From: Hypoxylon rubiginosum
Lineage: Eukaryota > Ascomycota > Sordariomycetes > Xylariales > Hypoxylaceae
NCBI GenBank assembly: GCA_902806565.1
Contig: CADCXA010000029.1
Span: 1,674,001-1,738,000 of the forward strand
Direction of reading: 5' to 3'
Length of the DNA: 64,000 bases
The translations under genes and the position numbers were made by a program. Each line of letters starts with the position of its first letter. Position 1 is the stretch's first letter. This document shows, one piece after another, positions 34,278-45,200 of this stretch. The notes under the pieces are model-generated. The model was not told where the DNA came from. It worked only from the letters and a program-made list of their open reading frames with translations, and made no database searches.

Positions 34278-35856
34278 ATTGTATTTGATATGAGGCTACT
34301 GGGAAGGTTTTCTTGAGACCCGCCAGTTGCTTGGTTTATAAGTAGATGCTCATGAGCATGCCGTGTTGATATCAAGCTAGCTCACGGTGCAGAGAAGTAT
34401 TTAACAGCTTCATCATGTCATTTGTAAGAAGCCTATGTCCCAAGCATAAGGAAGATCTTGAGCCGGGGACCTGGTACCAACAACCGGTAAAGGATTCGTT
34501 CCTAGTCGTCGAATACGAAGATGTGATATATCATTGTCGACAGAGAGCGCATGGGTTTCGTTTGGGTATCAGCCTTAGGAGTATTACTCTATTATTCTAC
34601 GAGTTTCGAAACGTTGGCTGGGACCATGATGCGAGATTTAGATCCTAATGCCGAGATTACGGAAAAAAGGTCCCGCGCGGAGCTAAAGTAGTCAACTCAG
34701 CTTCGTCAACCGTGCTATGTACGCACCTGGACTGTGTTCCCCGATTAGAGGAGAGGACTTAATGAACAAAAGCAAAACTTGACCCCATCATCACCTTCTC
34801 TACCGTTCGTCTGTTCCCTAGCTGGCGCTACTCTAGGTCCACGGGTCTAACATGCTTCATCGTGGAACTCGCGGGCCGACATAGTTGCATTTCCGCGGCC
34901 AATGAGCCTAACTATAAGAAGTTATTGAGTGACCATGTTAATAAATGTTTGCTAGTACCCTTGGCGTTGTGACAGCCACATTTCCATCCCTCCAATTATA
35001 TTTTTGCGAGTGTCTCGTGCGTGCCGCCTTAGGTCTCGGGTAAGATAACCGGTTGCTGGTCTCCCACATGCGGGCTTCTGGAATGTTGAATCCGGCCGTT
35101 AGTCTTGTAGAACCCCGATCCTCGATCCGTCCCATTAGCCTGGGAAAGTCCCTTCCCCAGCATTGAGCTAGCACGCGTAGCCCGTGGTGATTAAATTGCT
35201 TTTTCACGGGTCGCATATAAGGTGGCGTTGAGGGGACGCATGAGATTACGATCAGTCATATATTGAAGGCTGTTTCTAGCCACCCCTTATCCAGTTCTTC
35301 CTTCCGGGGAGTTCAGCTCCAGAGCACAGTTTTCACAGGCTACACCGCCAAGATAGCACTGGCGTTCAAATCCTGTCCGCCTGGTTTCAAACCCCACAGA
35401 AAATTTTAACCGTTATATGCTCCAGAACCTTGGCTGCTTCTGACTTTCCCCCTCAAGTCTACCTACATGTAGGTAGTCAGTATGACTTGTCAAATTCCAC
35501 AACTCTTATCTTGTATATACGTGTAGCTCCAAGGCCAAGGTGCGTCATGTACGACATCGCTTAAAAAGAACTTGGTCGAACCGCACATATTACACATCAG
35601 TAACGCGGGGTGATAGAGGCTTATCCCATCAGACTATACGTGCAAGGGAGCACGCCTGGGATAGCATTGATCAGTCACATTTCATACGCCTAAGTCTTCT
35701 CTTCGCCACGCAAGGGTAGGCCCAGGGTAGGGAGGTCTTCGAATTTGAAAGTGTCATTCTCAAGTTCATTGCTATCACAACATGATGTACTGGTTTGGAG
35801 GGTAAAAATCTAGCAGCAATAGACCTCAAGTCAAATCCTCAGTCTCTGAGATGTGA
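34278..35856. other. Intergenic region without supported genes
   Basis: About 1.6 kb. A 77-codon plus-strand frame at 34415-34648 resembles nothing. The rhodopsin-domain promoter presumably lies just right of 34277, and the remaining sequence shows nothing notable. Confidence 0.55.
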
Positions 35857-37625
35857 TCATGATGGCAGAGCCGTAATAATTTCCTTCCCCTTCAAATGTG
35901 ACGTTGCGTTTCCAATCCCAGTCCCAGCTTGCACTTCGGCTGCAATTGCATCTTTCAGGTCAACGGCTACCTCGTCCCCGAACTTTGCGTTAATCTCCTC
36001 TAGCGTGAGATTCTTGGTCTGTACACTATGTCAGCGCTGGCCAGTCCTGCTACTATTATGGCGTATTACCTCTGGGAAATAGACTGCTAGAATGGCAGTT
36101 GACACCACAGTCACGGAAACAAAGACGAGATAATATTTCCAGCCAATGTTCTTCAGCGCTAAGTTAACGGGAGCACTATATGCCAGAGCGTTACCGAAGA
36201 AGGATGCATAGGCGATGGTCGAGCCTTCTGATCGCAGATGGGTAGGCCAGATCTCTGACCCGTAGACATATGCAGTACATTCAATCGTTGATGTGAACGC
36301 GAAACCGAATATGAAGTAGAGCGCGACAAGGGCGTTGATCCCGGGCTGAAATGTGGTATTAAGATAATATTTGACGAGTGCTGTCATGGTAGCGAGGATC
36401 GTGGCGTTGGTGATTCCTCCAATCACTACGGTCGCGATATTAGTAGAAAGAAAGGAGAAAAGTAAAAGTAAAAGGCCTTACCGAGAAGCCTCACTCTCCC
36501 AATCTTGTCCAGGTAGGCCACATTTACCAAACACCCCGCGATGGCTGCAACAGTCCAAGCACAGCCTAAGCCAAGTTGAAGAGTGGTGCCAAACCCGAGT
36601 CCGCCCATCAAAACCGGTATTAGATTAGCAATGGCGGTGATACCCGTACCTTGTCCCATCACCCATAGGAGAATCGAACAGAATGCCCTCTTGCGAAGAT
36701 GGGGTGTCTTGAAGATGTAGACGTATCCCTTGGGCAAATGTCTTTCAGCTTCGACCTGAGCCTTGATCTGGGTGGCCTCTGCACGGGCGAGTGTGCCGTC
36801 AGGATCCGACTTTGTCCGATGCAGTCTCTCTAGCTCGGCTCTCGCCTGCTCTTCTCTACCTTTCTCCATCAGCCATCTCGGCGACTCTGGCAGAAAGATG
36901 AGGGAGAAGGCGAATCCAACTGCGGCGACAGTCAAGACGATAAAGGTGAGGCGCCACTGAACCGGATTCTGGACGAAACTGAAAATCAGGCCACACAACG
37001 AACAGGCAATGTAGGCCGTGACGATGCCGACACCTTGAAGCCCGACAAGCAGCCCACGAGTACGAGGTGGAGCGACTTCGCTCATGTAGACTGGGCTGTT
37101 GGCAATGACCATTCCGGCCCCAATACCACAGAGAACACGGGCGACGAGGAGCATGGCGATATGGTAAGATGCAGATTGTAGCACGCCGGCTACGATCGAG
37201 ACCAGAGCGGCCGCAAGATTTGCTTTTCGTCGACCCCACCTGTTCGATATGGGAGCTTGCACGATAGAGCCGACAAAAGCGCCACCTAAAAAGCTGGCGA
37301 GCAGAGCGTCCATCCGAGAAGTAGCATCGGAGGTCGTCAGGAACAACGCTACGAAGCTAGTCTGCGCCAATGTCCCGCTCATGGCATTCGCAGAAAATCC
37401 GTAAAGAAAGCCACCCAAGGCGGCCGTGACGCATACCTGTCAAGGTGAGCAGGGTCCGTTGCACAAGTTATCAGTTTGGTGACACACCTGGATAACCCGC
37501 TTGCTGGTTCCTCCCAGACGACTCTGTACATCCTCCTTGTCGCTGCTAGCTTCGCTGCTGTTCTGCGTCGCATTTGTAAACATTCGACCGGCTTGCAACT
37601 CTATTGGCTTTTCGACGCGATCCAT
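35857..37625 (-). CDS. Sugar-porter family MFS transporter
   Basis: Predicted twelve-helix proton symporter or facilitator for a sugar or related polyol/acid. Four exons (37625-37488, 37436-36482, 36425-36070, 36018-35857), introns 51-56 bp, total 536 residues, the usual size. Sugar-porter signatures are present: GFLYGFSANAMSG on TM1, NRWGRRKANL in loop 2-3, ARVLCGIGAGM with VYMSEVAPPRTRG, LPESPRWLMEKGREEQA after TM6, YLDKIGRVRLL in loop 8-9, YVYGSEIWPTHLRSEG, and PETKNLTLEEI at the end of TM12; the last motif is recovered only by including the final exon. The cytoplasmic N terminus (46 residues) is a separate exon. It faces an SDR gene across 560 bp and is probably co-regulated with it. Confidence 0.92.
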
Positions 37626-38185
37626 GATAACGGGTAGAGATAAAGGGGGGACGATGAACCTGCAGAATGCGCAAGACACCAAAGTCAAGAAACCAAGAAG
37701 AATCGTAACTTATAGCACTATAGATACAACTCAAAACCGAGTCTCGGGTAACTTCTAAATTGTAACGTGCATGCAATTGATAGACTGAATGAATATCGAA
37801 ACCGCATCGGTAGCTGTTGGTTTGCAAATCTCTCTTGGATGTCTTATAGCTGCATTGCTACTATTCAAGTTATATCTCACCTTTGGAGCAGCGGACCCCG
37901 ATGGAGAACGGGAATGCTACGTTATCTGCAGTTGGATCTCAAACATCCCCCATGCATGCCATTATTGGCTATAGCTCGGGGACCACGTTTTTCTCGGTCG
38001 CAATATGGATAGCGGTCCAGCGCCGTGGTAGCATATCAGTGGCGACTGTCTTGCTCGCAATTTCTTTGGTTCGTCTACCGGCAGGAAACGTTCTTGGATG
38101 CAGCTTAGTCCGCAAACTTCTGAATCAGCTCTAACCTGCCACACCACACTACAACTCTACATCGACATATACTAGACCTTTTACG
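37626..38185. promoter_or_regulatory. Divergent promoter region (MFS transporter / SDR)
   Basis: 560 bp between divergent starts; both promoters should lie here. Short open frames at 37789-37974 and 37883-38134 contain hydrophobic stretches but lie in different frames and match nothing. Confidence 0.55.
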
Positions 38186-39037
38186 ATGCCAAATGTTCCA
38201 GAAGCCGAGGTCTACCCCGTCCTCAGGGGCAAAGTCGCCCTCGTAACGGGCGCGGCGCAGGGCATGGGAAGAGCTACGGCCGAGGTTTTTCTCAAAGCTG
38301 GTGCCAAAGTGGTCATCTGCGACATCAAGGAGAAGGAAGGTCAAGAAGCAGCCAAGGAGCTTTCTCACCTCGGCGAAATCATCTTCATTAAAGCCGACAT
38401 CTCCAAGTCTACAGATGTGCAGAACCTCATCGAAAGGACGGTAGCCCACTTCGGCCGTCTCGATGCCGCCGTCAATAACGCGGCCATGACCCCAGACAAC
38501 ACATCGCTGGTCAGCTTTGATGAGGATTACTGGAGCAAGCTGGTTAGCGTCAACCTCACCGGCACCAGCCTCTGTTGCAAGTACGAAATGCAGCAGATGA
38601 TCAAACAGGGAGGAAAAGGCACCATCGTCAACATCGCTTCGATCAACGCTTTCAGGCCTCAGCCCAACATGCCGGCCTATACGACCACCAAGCACGCCCT
38701 AATCGGCTTGACAAAGCATGCAGCGACAGAGGGCGGTCCCCACGGTATTAGGATCAACGCCGTCGCCCCTGGGGCAATCTACGTAAGAATATTCACTGCC
38801 ATACTGTGCTTGACTCCGAGCGGGGAAGCTAACCGCCTAAAACAGTCTGAGATGTCCATGGCTGCTCTCAAAGTGATGCGCACGACAGAAGAGGAGTTCA
38901 CCCCTCGAGTCAGCACTCTAAACCGGTTTGGCATGCCACACGAGGTCGCACAGGGGTCTCTTTGGCTGTCCTCGGACGCCTCATCGTACGTGACGGGGAT
39001 CTGCTTACCAATCGACGGAGGATTTCTCGCGAAATGA
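38186..39037 (+). CDS. Short-chain dehydrogenase/reductase (classical SDR) 1
   Basis: NAD(P)H-dependent oxidoreductase. Exons 38186-38782 and 38846-39037 surround a 63-bp intron (GTAAGA donor, GCTAAC branch, CAG acceptor). The intron is in frame and free of stops, so an unspliced message would still read through with 21 extra residues. Spliced length is 262 residues. Motifs: cofactor-binding TGAAQGMG (21-28), NNAA from 97, catalytic Ser152 (NIASINAF), Tyr165 and Lys169 (YTTTK), and the closing SSYVTGICLPIDGGF. The residue after the second beta strand is Asp46 (VICDIKE), which in classical SDRs favours NAD over NADP. It most resembles 3-oxoacyl reductase or sugar/polyol dehydrogenase-like SDRs; substrate not assignable. 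Confidence 0.92.
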   Translation: MPNVPEAEVYPVLRGKVALVTGAAQGMGRATAEVFLKAGAKVVICDIKEKEGQEAAKELSHLGEIIFIKADISKSTDVQNLIERTVAHFGRLDAAVNNAAMTPDNTSLVSFDEDYWSKLVSVNLTGTSLCCKYEMQQMIKQGGKGTIVNIASINAFRPQPNMPAYTTTKHALIGLTKHAATEGGPHGIRINAVAPGAIYVRIFTAILCLTPSGEANRLKQSEMSMAALKVMRTTEEEFTPRVSTLNRFGMPHEVAQGSLWLSSDASSYVTGICLPIDGGFLAK

Positions 39038-39567
39038 AGGGAGGAGGCTTTAGATAGGACACACGGGTCAGTTTTCATACTAGAAAGAAAACAGGTCGAA
39101 ATCCGGCCTCGATGCTTTTTTTTTTTGGACAGGCAACTTGATATCTAGCCGTAGTGAAGTAACACATAATATTCTATGAACTATCGGTACCCCAATGGCT
39201 GTCCAATGCTCCACCCTACACAGGGACAGGGAATGTCTGTGTCTTACGCGAGATAGGGGTGCATACATTAGGTTACATTATGACCTGCCTCCTGTTGATA
39301 TATCATATTTGCTAGTGCGCCACCTCTTTCATGGTGTGGTTATCGTTTCTCTGGGTATAATGCAGCACACTCCGACCGCGGGACGTGTCCGCACCAACGA
39401 GTCCAGGGGTCGGGCCGTAGGCCTATGCTGTGTGCCCGTGTCTCAGTCCAGTGTAACTCACACATGCACCCCAGATGTCCCATCCACCATTCGAAGACAT
39501 AATATGCCTCTCGACAGACCTATCCCGATGCATACAATCAGTGTTACCACATCAATTCACAGCAACA
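39038..39567. other. Intergenic region between two SDR genes
   Basis: 530 bp holding the 3' flank of SDR 1, including a T run at 39116-39126, and the promoter of SDR 2. No gene seen. Confidence 0.55.
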
Positions 39568-40519
39568 ATGGAATCAGCTCAAGAAAGAAGATATTCTACC
39601 CCGAGGGTACATGAGAATAAGTTAGCCATCGTGACTGGTTCTGCAAGAAGTATGTTACCTTCGATTGATACAAACATATACAGTTCTACTTAGGTACCTA
39701 GCTACGATCTAATAATATTCAGGTATCGGCGCGGCAATCGTACGCAATCTCGCCAGCAAAGGATGCAACATCGTCGTCAACCACGTCACAGCAGCATCCG
39801 ACGAGGCGGCCACGAACCTCTGCCGTGAGCTGGAGGCGGACCACGGCGTGAGAACGGTCTGGGTGCGGGCCGACATCAGCAAGAAAGACGAGTGCGCGAA
39901 GATCGTAGAAGCGGCCAAGGCCAAGTTCGCAGACCCCGCCACGGGAAAGTTCCAAGTCGACATACTCGTCCACAACGCCGCGACCCTTTACCTAGGCCCC
40001 CTGGAGAGCGTAGCCGAAGCCGACTTCCAGCACATCTACGCCGTCAACGTGCTGGGCCCCACGCTGCTGACCGCGGCGTGCTTGCCTTACTTGCCTACCG
40101 ACCGGTCCGGCCGGATCGTCCTGATGTCCAGCATCAACCCAAAAGTCGGCACGCCCAACACGTCGCTGTATTCGGGCACCAAGGCGGCGCTGGAGGCCCA
40201 GGCCCGAGTGTGGGCGCGGGAACTCTGCGAGCGCTGCACCGTGAACACTATAAATCCGGGCCCGACCATGACTGAGATGTACCTGTCGGCGCCCGAGGAG
40301 GTCAAGCGCCAGCTGGCCCTGTGGAACCCGCTCACGCCGCTGGTCGCCGTGCGGCCGTGCGACAGCCCCGAGGTGCGGGAGCTGGGGGCGCGGCTCGGCG
40401 GGCGGGCGGCGTACGACCACGAGATCGCGGGCATGGTCGCCGTCCTCTGCAGCCCGGAGGCCGGGTGGTGCACGGGGAGTCTGGTCAGCGCGAACGGGGG
40501 TCTGTCGTTCAGCTACTAG
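39568..40519 (+). CDS. Short-chain dehydrogenase/reductase (classical SDR) 2
   Basis: Second NAD(P)-dependent SDR, same orientation as the first. Exon 1 39568-39649 (MESAQERRYS) and exon 2 39723-40519 are separated by a 73-bp intron (GTATGT donor, CTAATAATATTCAG 3' end); the junction rebuilds the cofactor motif TGSARSIG (23-30), giving 292 residues. Catalytic residues: Ser163/164 (VLMSSIN), Tyr177 and Lys181 (YSGTK). The second-strand end is NHVT, so the Asp of NAD-specific forms is replaced, hinting at NADP; this is inference. The tail ends TGSLVSANGGLSF. The second half is strongly G/C-rich at third positions, unlike SDR 1, so the two are not a recent tandem copy. Confidence 0.9.
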
Positions 40520-40845
40520 GTAAACTAGAAGTGTTTTCGTTTTTCAAACCAGGCTCAAGCTAAATTGTGGATAGGTATAACTCGCTGAGATAATGTAACG
40601 TGTAAAATCACTCATGGTATGACAGGATCCTTACTTACAATACCAGGGAGCTATCTCCACTCGCAAAAACGCCAAAAAAAATCATAACGATAAGGCGAAT
40701 TCTTACTTACCTAGGTACATATGGCCCCAGAGAGCATAACCGCATAGGCTTCCTATATTTCTACATATAAATAGCAAACATCACTTCCAACTCGACGTAC
40801 TCTACTATGTACGGCCAGTTCAGTCCTTCCTCGGATGCAAGAATC
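40520..40845. other. Convergent intergenic region
   Basis: 3' flanks of SDR 2 and the hydrolase. A partial ACCTAGGTAC motif near 40709; no gene seen. Confidence 0.5.
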
Positions 40846-41830
40846 CTAACTTCGCTCCAAGATCCACTCAACAACATCATTGATGAATCTCATCTTGTCT
40901 TCTTCAGGTTCCAGATGTACTATTTTCCATTAGTTCAAGTCTGAAGCATTTCGAAATACGTTGTCTTACTGCAATGATAGACCCCTGGATACACGAACAG
41001 TTTCTTGTTCTTGATCGGTAGATTCTCGAAGTACTTTTCCGTAGCCTCACAGTCGCAGCACAGGTCACCTGTGCCATGGAATCCGACGATGGAAAGGCCA
41101 TCTCTGTCTCGTATTTGAGGGTGCCCAGCTTGCAGTTGCTTCGCGCGATCTAACATCCCCACTATACCCTCCAACGTCCCGGTATCATGACACAAATCAT
41201 CTGCCGGCCACAGGCTCCGTGTCGTCTCATCTCGGCACATAAACTTGGGGTCGAGTCTGCTGACAATCTGCCAGCCTGGGAACACTCTCGATGCCAGCCT
41301 ACCGGCCATGACTGTGAGCCAGGACGGCTCGCCCGATGCGTGTAATCTGATATGTGGTGCCTCGGCGAGATAGCCGCGGATCTGTCGCGTAATGCAATCA
41401 GGGCCTTGTGTGGCATATGTCAGAACCTCCTGTCCGCCCATGGAGTGACCCATGAGAAATAGTGGTACCGATGAAGGCAGCAAGGTGTCCAGGAATCCTG
41501 TGATGTCGTCCAATACTTGCGACGTTGGCCCAGTCATCCCCCGCTCAGATTTGTGCGCTACAGAGTAGCCCCAGCCTCGCTGGTCAAATGCGTGAACCTC
41601 TATGCCGCGAGCGACGAGATGTTGAAAGAGGTCAGTGAACCTCGTACAGTGATCACTGAAGCCATGGAGAAAGACTACTAGGGCAGAGGCCGGAATGATC
41701 GGCTTTATATTATTTCAGCCAAGCTATGGTATGGCAAGAGTAGAGGCAGATGACATACTTTCCAGCTCTTGGTAAACAGCTTGACGCCGTCAGTAGTTGT
41801 GTGCCATTCTCCACTCGATACTCCAGACAT
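40846..41830 (-). CDS. Alpha/beta hydrolase, monoacylglycerol-lipase-like
   Basis: Serine hydrolase of the Hydrolase_4/MGL type. Three exons (41830-41759, 41702-40970, 40919-40846) with introns of 56 and 50 bp and fitting phases give 292 residues. Seen in order: TTTDGVKLF at the N terminus, oxyanion loop FLHGFSDH, FDQRGWGYS, nucleophile elbow GHSMGG, the acid in FHGTGDLCCD, and the catalytic His region GVYHCIHLEPEED, the last being split by the second intron and completed only by the short final exon, which ends VVEWILERS. No signal peptide. Family members cleave monoacylglycerols or other small esters. Next to a sugar-type transporter and two SDRs, it may release or open a substrate for them, which is inference. 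Confidence 0.9.
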
Positions 41831-42225
41831 ACCGACACAGAATATAGTTTACAAAGTAATGAGGACGTAGAAACATTCGGTAACAGGGCTATGGATCGGC
41901 GAAGTGGTGATATGAATGATCATGGGCGGATATTGCGGGAGCGGCGCGTCGCCAGGTTGCTATATAATTTACGATTGGGGTATTTACGGCCCGAGGAACG
42001 CAGACATGCGACTGTGATGCTGACCGCAGTCTGCAAGATAGGGAATGGGATGAGAGGGGGGCGCGCGTGGTTTCATGGAAGAAACAGGTGCTTGTGTAGG
42101 GGCTGCGCCCAAGTCGTACAACGGGGACTTTGCCACATATCACCGCTTTTATGTCGTGGAACGTTATACTTACGCGGGTTGAACATACCCACGCCCCCCT
42201 CTTTCGGTGGGGGCGTGGTTATCTT
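41831..42225. other. Transition zone before the AT block
   Basis: Normal-composition DNA upstream of the hydrolase start, ending in a GC-rich hairpin at 42189-42218. Open frames here (for instance 41750-42340) have no recognisable product. Confidence 0.5.
42189..42218. repeat. Perfect 10-bp inverted repeat (GC hairpin) at AT-block edge
   Basis: CCACGCCCCC at 42189-42198 pairs perfectly with GGGGGCGTGG at 42209-42218 around a 10-base loop. Directly afterwards composition falls to nearly pure A/T. It could be an element terminus, a terminator-like structure or a fold-back; no matching partner was found at the right edge. Confidence 0.8.
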
Positions 42226-45200
42226 AATAAAACTCAGACTTTTATTTAGAAAAGTAGCAGGTTACGTTATATATAAATATATTAATATAATTACGAAACA
42301 TTTTTTAAAATTAATAATTCGCTTAAATAATTTATTATAAAATAAGCGTATTTAACTATAAATAGTTTTATATTAAAATATTTTTTTAATATATTATTTA
42401 TATAAAAAACATTTTTATATTAATTATAAATATAATTAATTTTAATTTTATATTAATTAATTATATTTATTTTAAATATTTTAATATTTATTTATATATT
42501 TTAAATAAATATTTATATATAAATAAATAAATATATAAAAAATATATAATTTATAAATATTTATTTTATAACTTTAAATTTATATAAATTTATAAAATAA
42601 TTTTTATATTTATATTATTTAAAAATATATATAAAATTAATTTAATATTTATTTAATTATTTTATATTTTTATATAAACGTTTTTATAAATTATTTATAA
42701 ATATTTAATTAAAAATAACTTATTTATTTTAATATATATTATAATTTTATAAAATTTAATTTTATTTTAATTATTAATATAATATTAAAACTGTTAATTT
42801 ATATAATTATAAATATATAAATATTTAATTTTTATTTATATTTTTATTAAATTTTTATTTATTTTTATTTTAATATATTATTATTATTTTATAATATTTA
42901 TTAAAAATAAAAACTTTAATATATATATTTTTATAAAAAAAACTTTAAAATTAATATATAATAAAATATATATTATAATTTTTTTTATAAAACCTTTTTT
43001 TATTAAATTAATATAATACTTTTTTTAAATATAATTATTTATTATAAAACTATTAAATTTTATAATTATTAATTATTAAAATATATATTAATATTAAAAA
43101 CTATTATATTATTATATTTAAATAATTTTAACTAATAAATTATATAATTATATTTAATATAAAATATTTAATAATAAATAATAAAACGTTTAAATTAAAA
43201 TAATTTAAATAAAAAAACCTTTTATTTAAAAATAATTTATTTTAAAATAATTTATTTAAATATATAAATTAAAATATAAATATAATTAATATTATTATTA
43301 TTAATCCCGCTTATAATTTTTATATTAAAAACTTTTATAATATATTAAAATATTAATATATAAAATATATTTTTAACTTTTATAATAATATTAATAATAA
43401 TAATAATAATATTAAAAATATTAATAACTTTAATATTAATATAAATAATATAAATAATATAAGTTTTAAAAATAATATTTATATAAATAAAAACAGTTTT
43501 AAAAATAATAATAAAAAGGAAAATAATAATAAAATAAAATATAATATTTTTAAAAAAAATAATTATAATAAAATTAATAATTAAAATATTAATAAAATTA
43601 TTTATATTAAGGATATTATAAATAATAATAATAATAATTTTATTAATAATTAAAATTAATATAATAATATTTTTTTTTTTTTAATAAAATATAATTATAA
43701 ATATAATTAATTTTATTTTATATTATAATTTTATTTTTTAAAAAGTTTTTTTTATAATTTAATAAAATTATATATTAAATATTTAATATAATTTATATTG
43801 ATATAATTAAATAAAAAGCGTTAATAATTATTTAAAATAATAATAATAATAAAAAAAATAATAATAACTATAATAATAATATTTTAAAAATAAAAAAGAT
43901 TTTATATTTTAATAAAAATTATAATAACTTAATTATTATATTTAATAAAAAAACAATAACTTATTATTTATAACGTTTTAAGAATTAATAGTAATTAAAA
44001 AAACTAAAAAAATAAAATTTAATAAAATAATAAATTAAATTATTAATAAATTAAATTATTTTTATAATTTTAATATAATAATAAAAACAAAAAAACATTA
44101 AATAACTTATTAAATTATTTTAATATAAATTTATTATAACTTTTTAACTTTTATTATTTAAGTAATATTATAAGCTTATTAATTATTTTTTAAATTTATT
44201 ATTATTAAAAAAAAAAATAACTTAAAAATTAAATCTTTTAATATTTTTATATTATTTAAATAATTTTATAATAAAATTATATATATTTTATAATTTTAAA
44301 TATTAAATATTATAAATATAAAATATAAAATTATAAATAATAAACATTATAATAATTATATTAATATATTATTTAAATTAACTAATAATTTTAATATTTT
44401 TTTATATTTAATTTATTATAATAATTTATAATTATTTTATTATAAAAAAAACACATTTAATAATAAAATTAAAAAACTTTTTATAAAATATTTTTTTTTC
44501 TTATATTTATATTTTTATAAATTTAATTCTTATTTTTATTTTACCTTTTTTATTTTTAATTAACCAGTTTAATAAAAACTAAATTATTATTTATTAAATG
44601 TTACGATATTATAAATAATTTTAATATAATATTAAAAATATATTTTATATATTATTATAATTTTAAAAATATAAATAAGATATAACGTTTTATTATTTAA
44701 AATTAAAAACTTAAAATAATAATTTTAAAAATATTTATTTACCTTATAATAACTATTAAAAATATAATAAAAATATTTTAATATAATATTATTTAATAAT
44801 AATAAAATTATTTTATTAATATAAATAAAACATTATTTAAAATATTTATTAATTATATAAATAAAAACTAATATTTAAAACTTTTTAATTATATTTATTA
44901 TTAGTTATTTTAATTTAAATAATAGTATTAATTTTTATACTTTTAATATTTTAATTATAAAAGGTTTTTTAATAAAATAATATATTATAATTATATTAAT
45001 TATATTAATCTTTTATTAATAATATATTTAAAAATTATTACTTATTAATAAATTAATAATAAATAACATTAAAAACACCTTAATTAAACTTTATTAAATT
45101 AAGTTTATTAAATAAAAACTTTAAATTAAATTTTTAATAAATTTTAACTTTTAAATCTAATATTTAATATTTTTTACCACTTGTTTTTTTATTTATTTTT

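Noticed and set aside
35340..35400. tRNA-like GTTCAAATC box near 35357
   Set aside because: The flanking bases do not form a T-arm or acceptor stem, and no A box lies at proper distance.
37789..38134. Two overlapping short frames with hydrophobic stretches upstream of SDR 1
   Set aside because: They lie in different frames with no convincing intron to join them and no family likeness; region kept as divergent promoter.
42189..42218. Hairpin as a Helitron 3' end
   Set aside because: The CTRR terminus expected about ten bases after the stem is absent and no Rep/helicase remnant can be read in the AT block.
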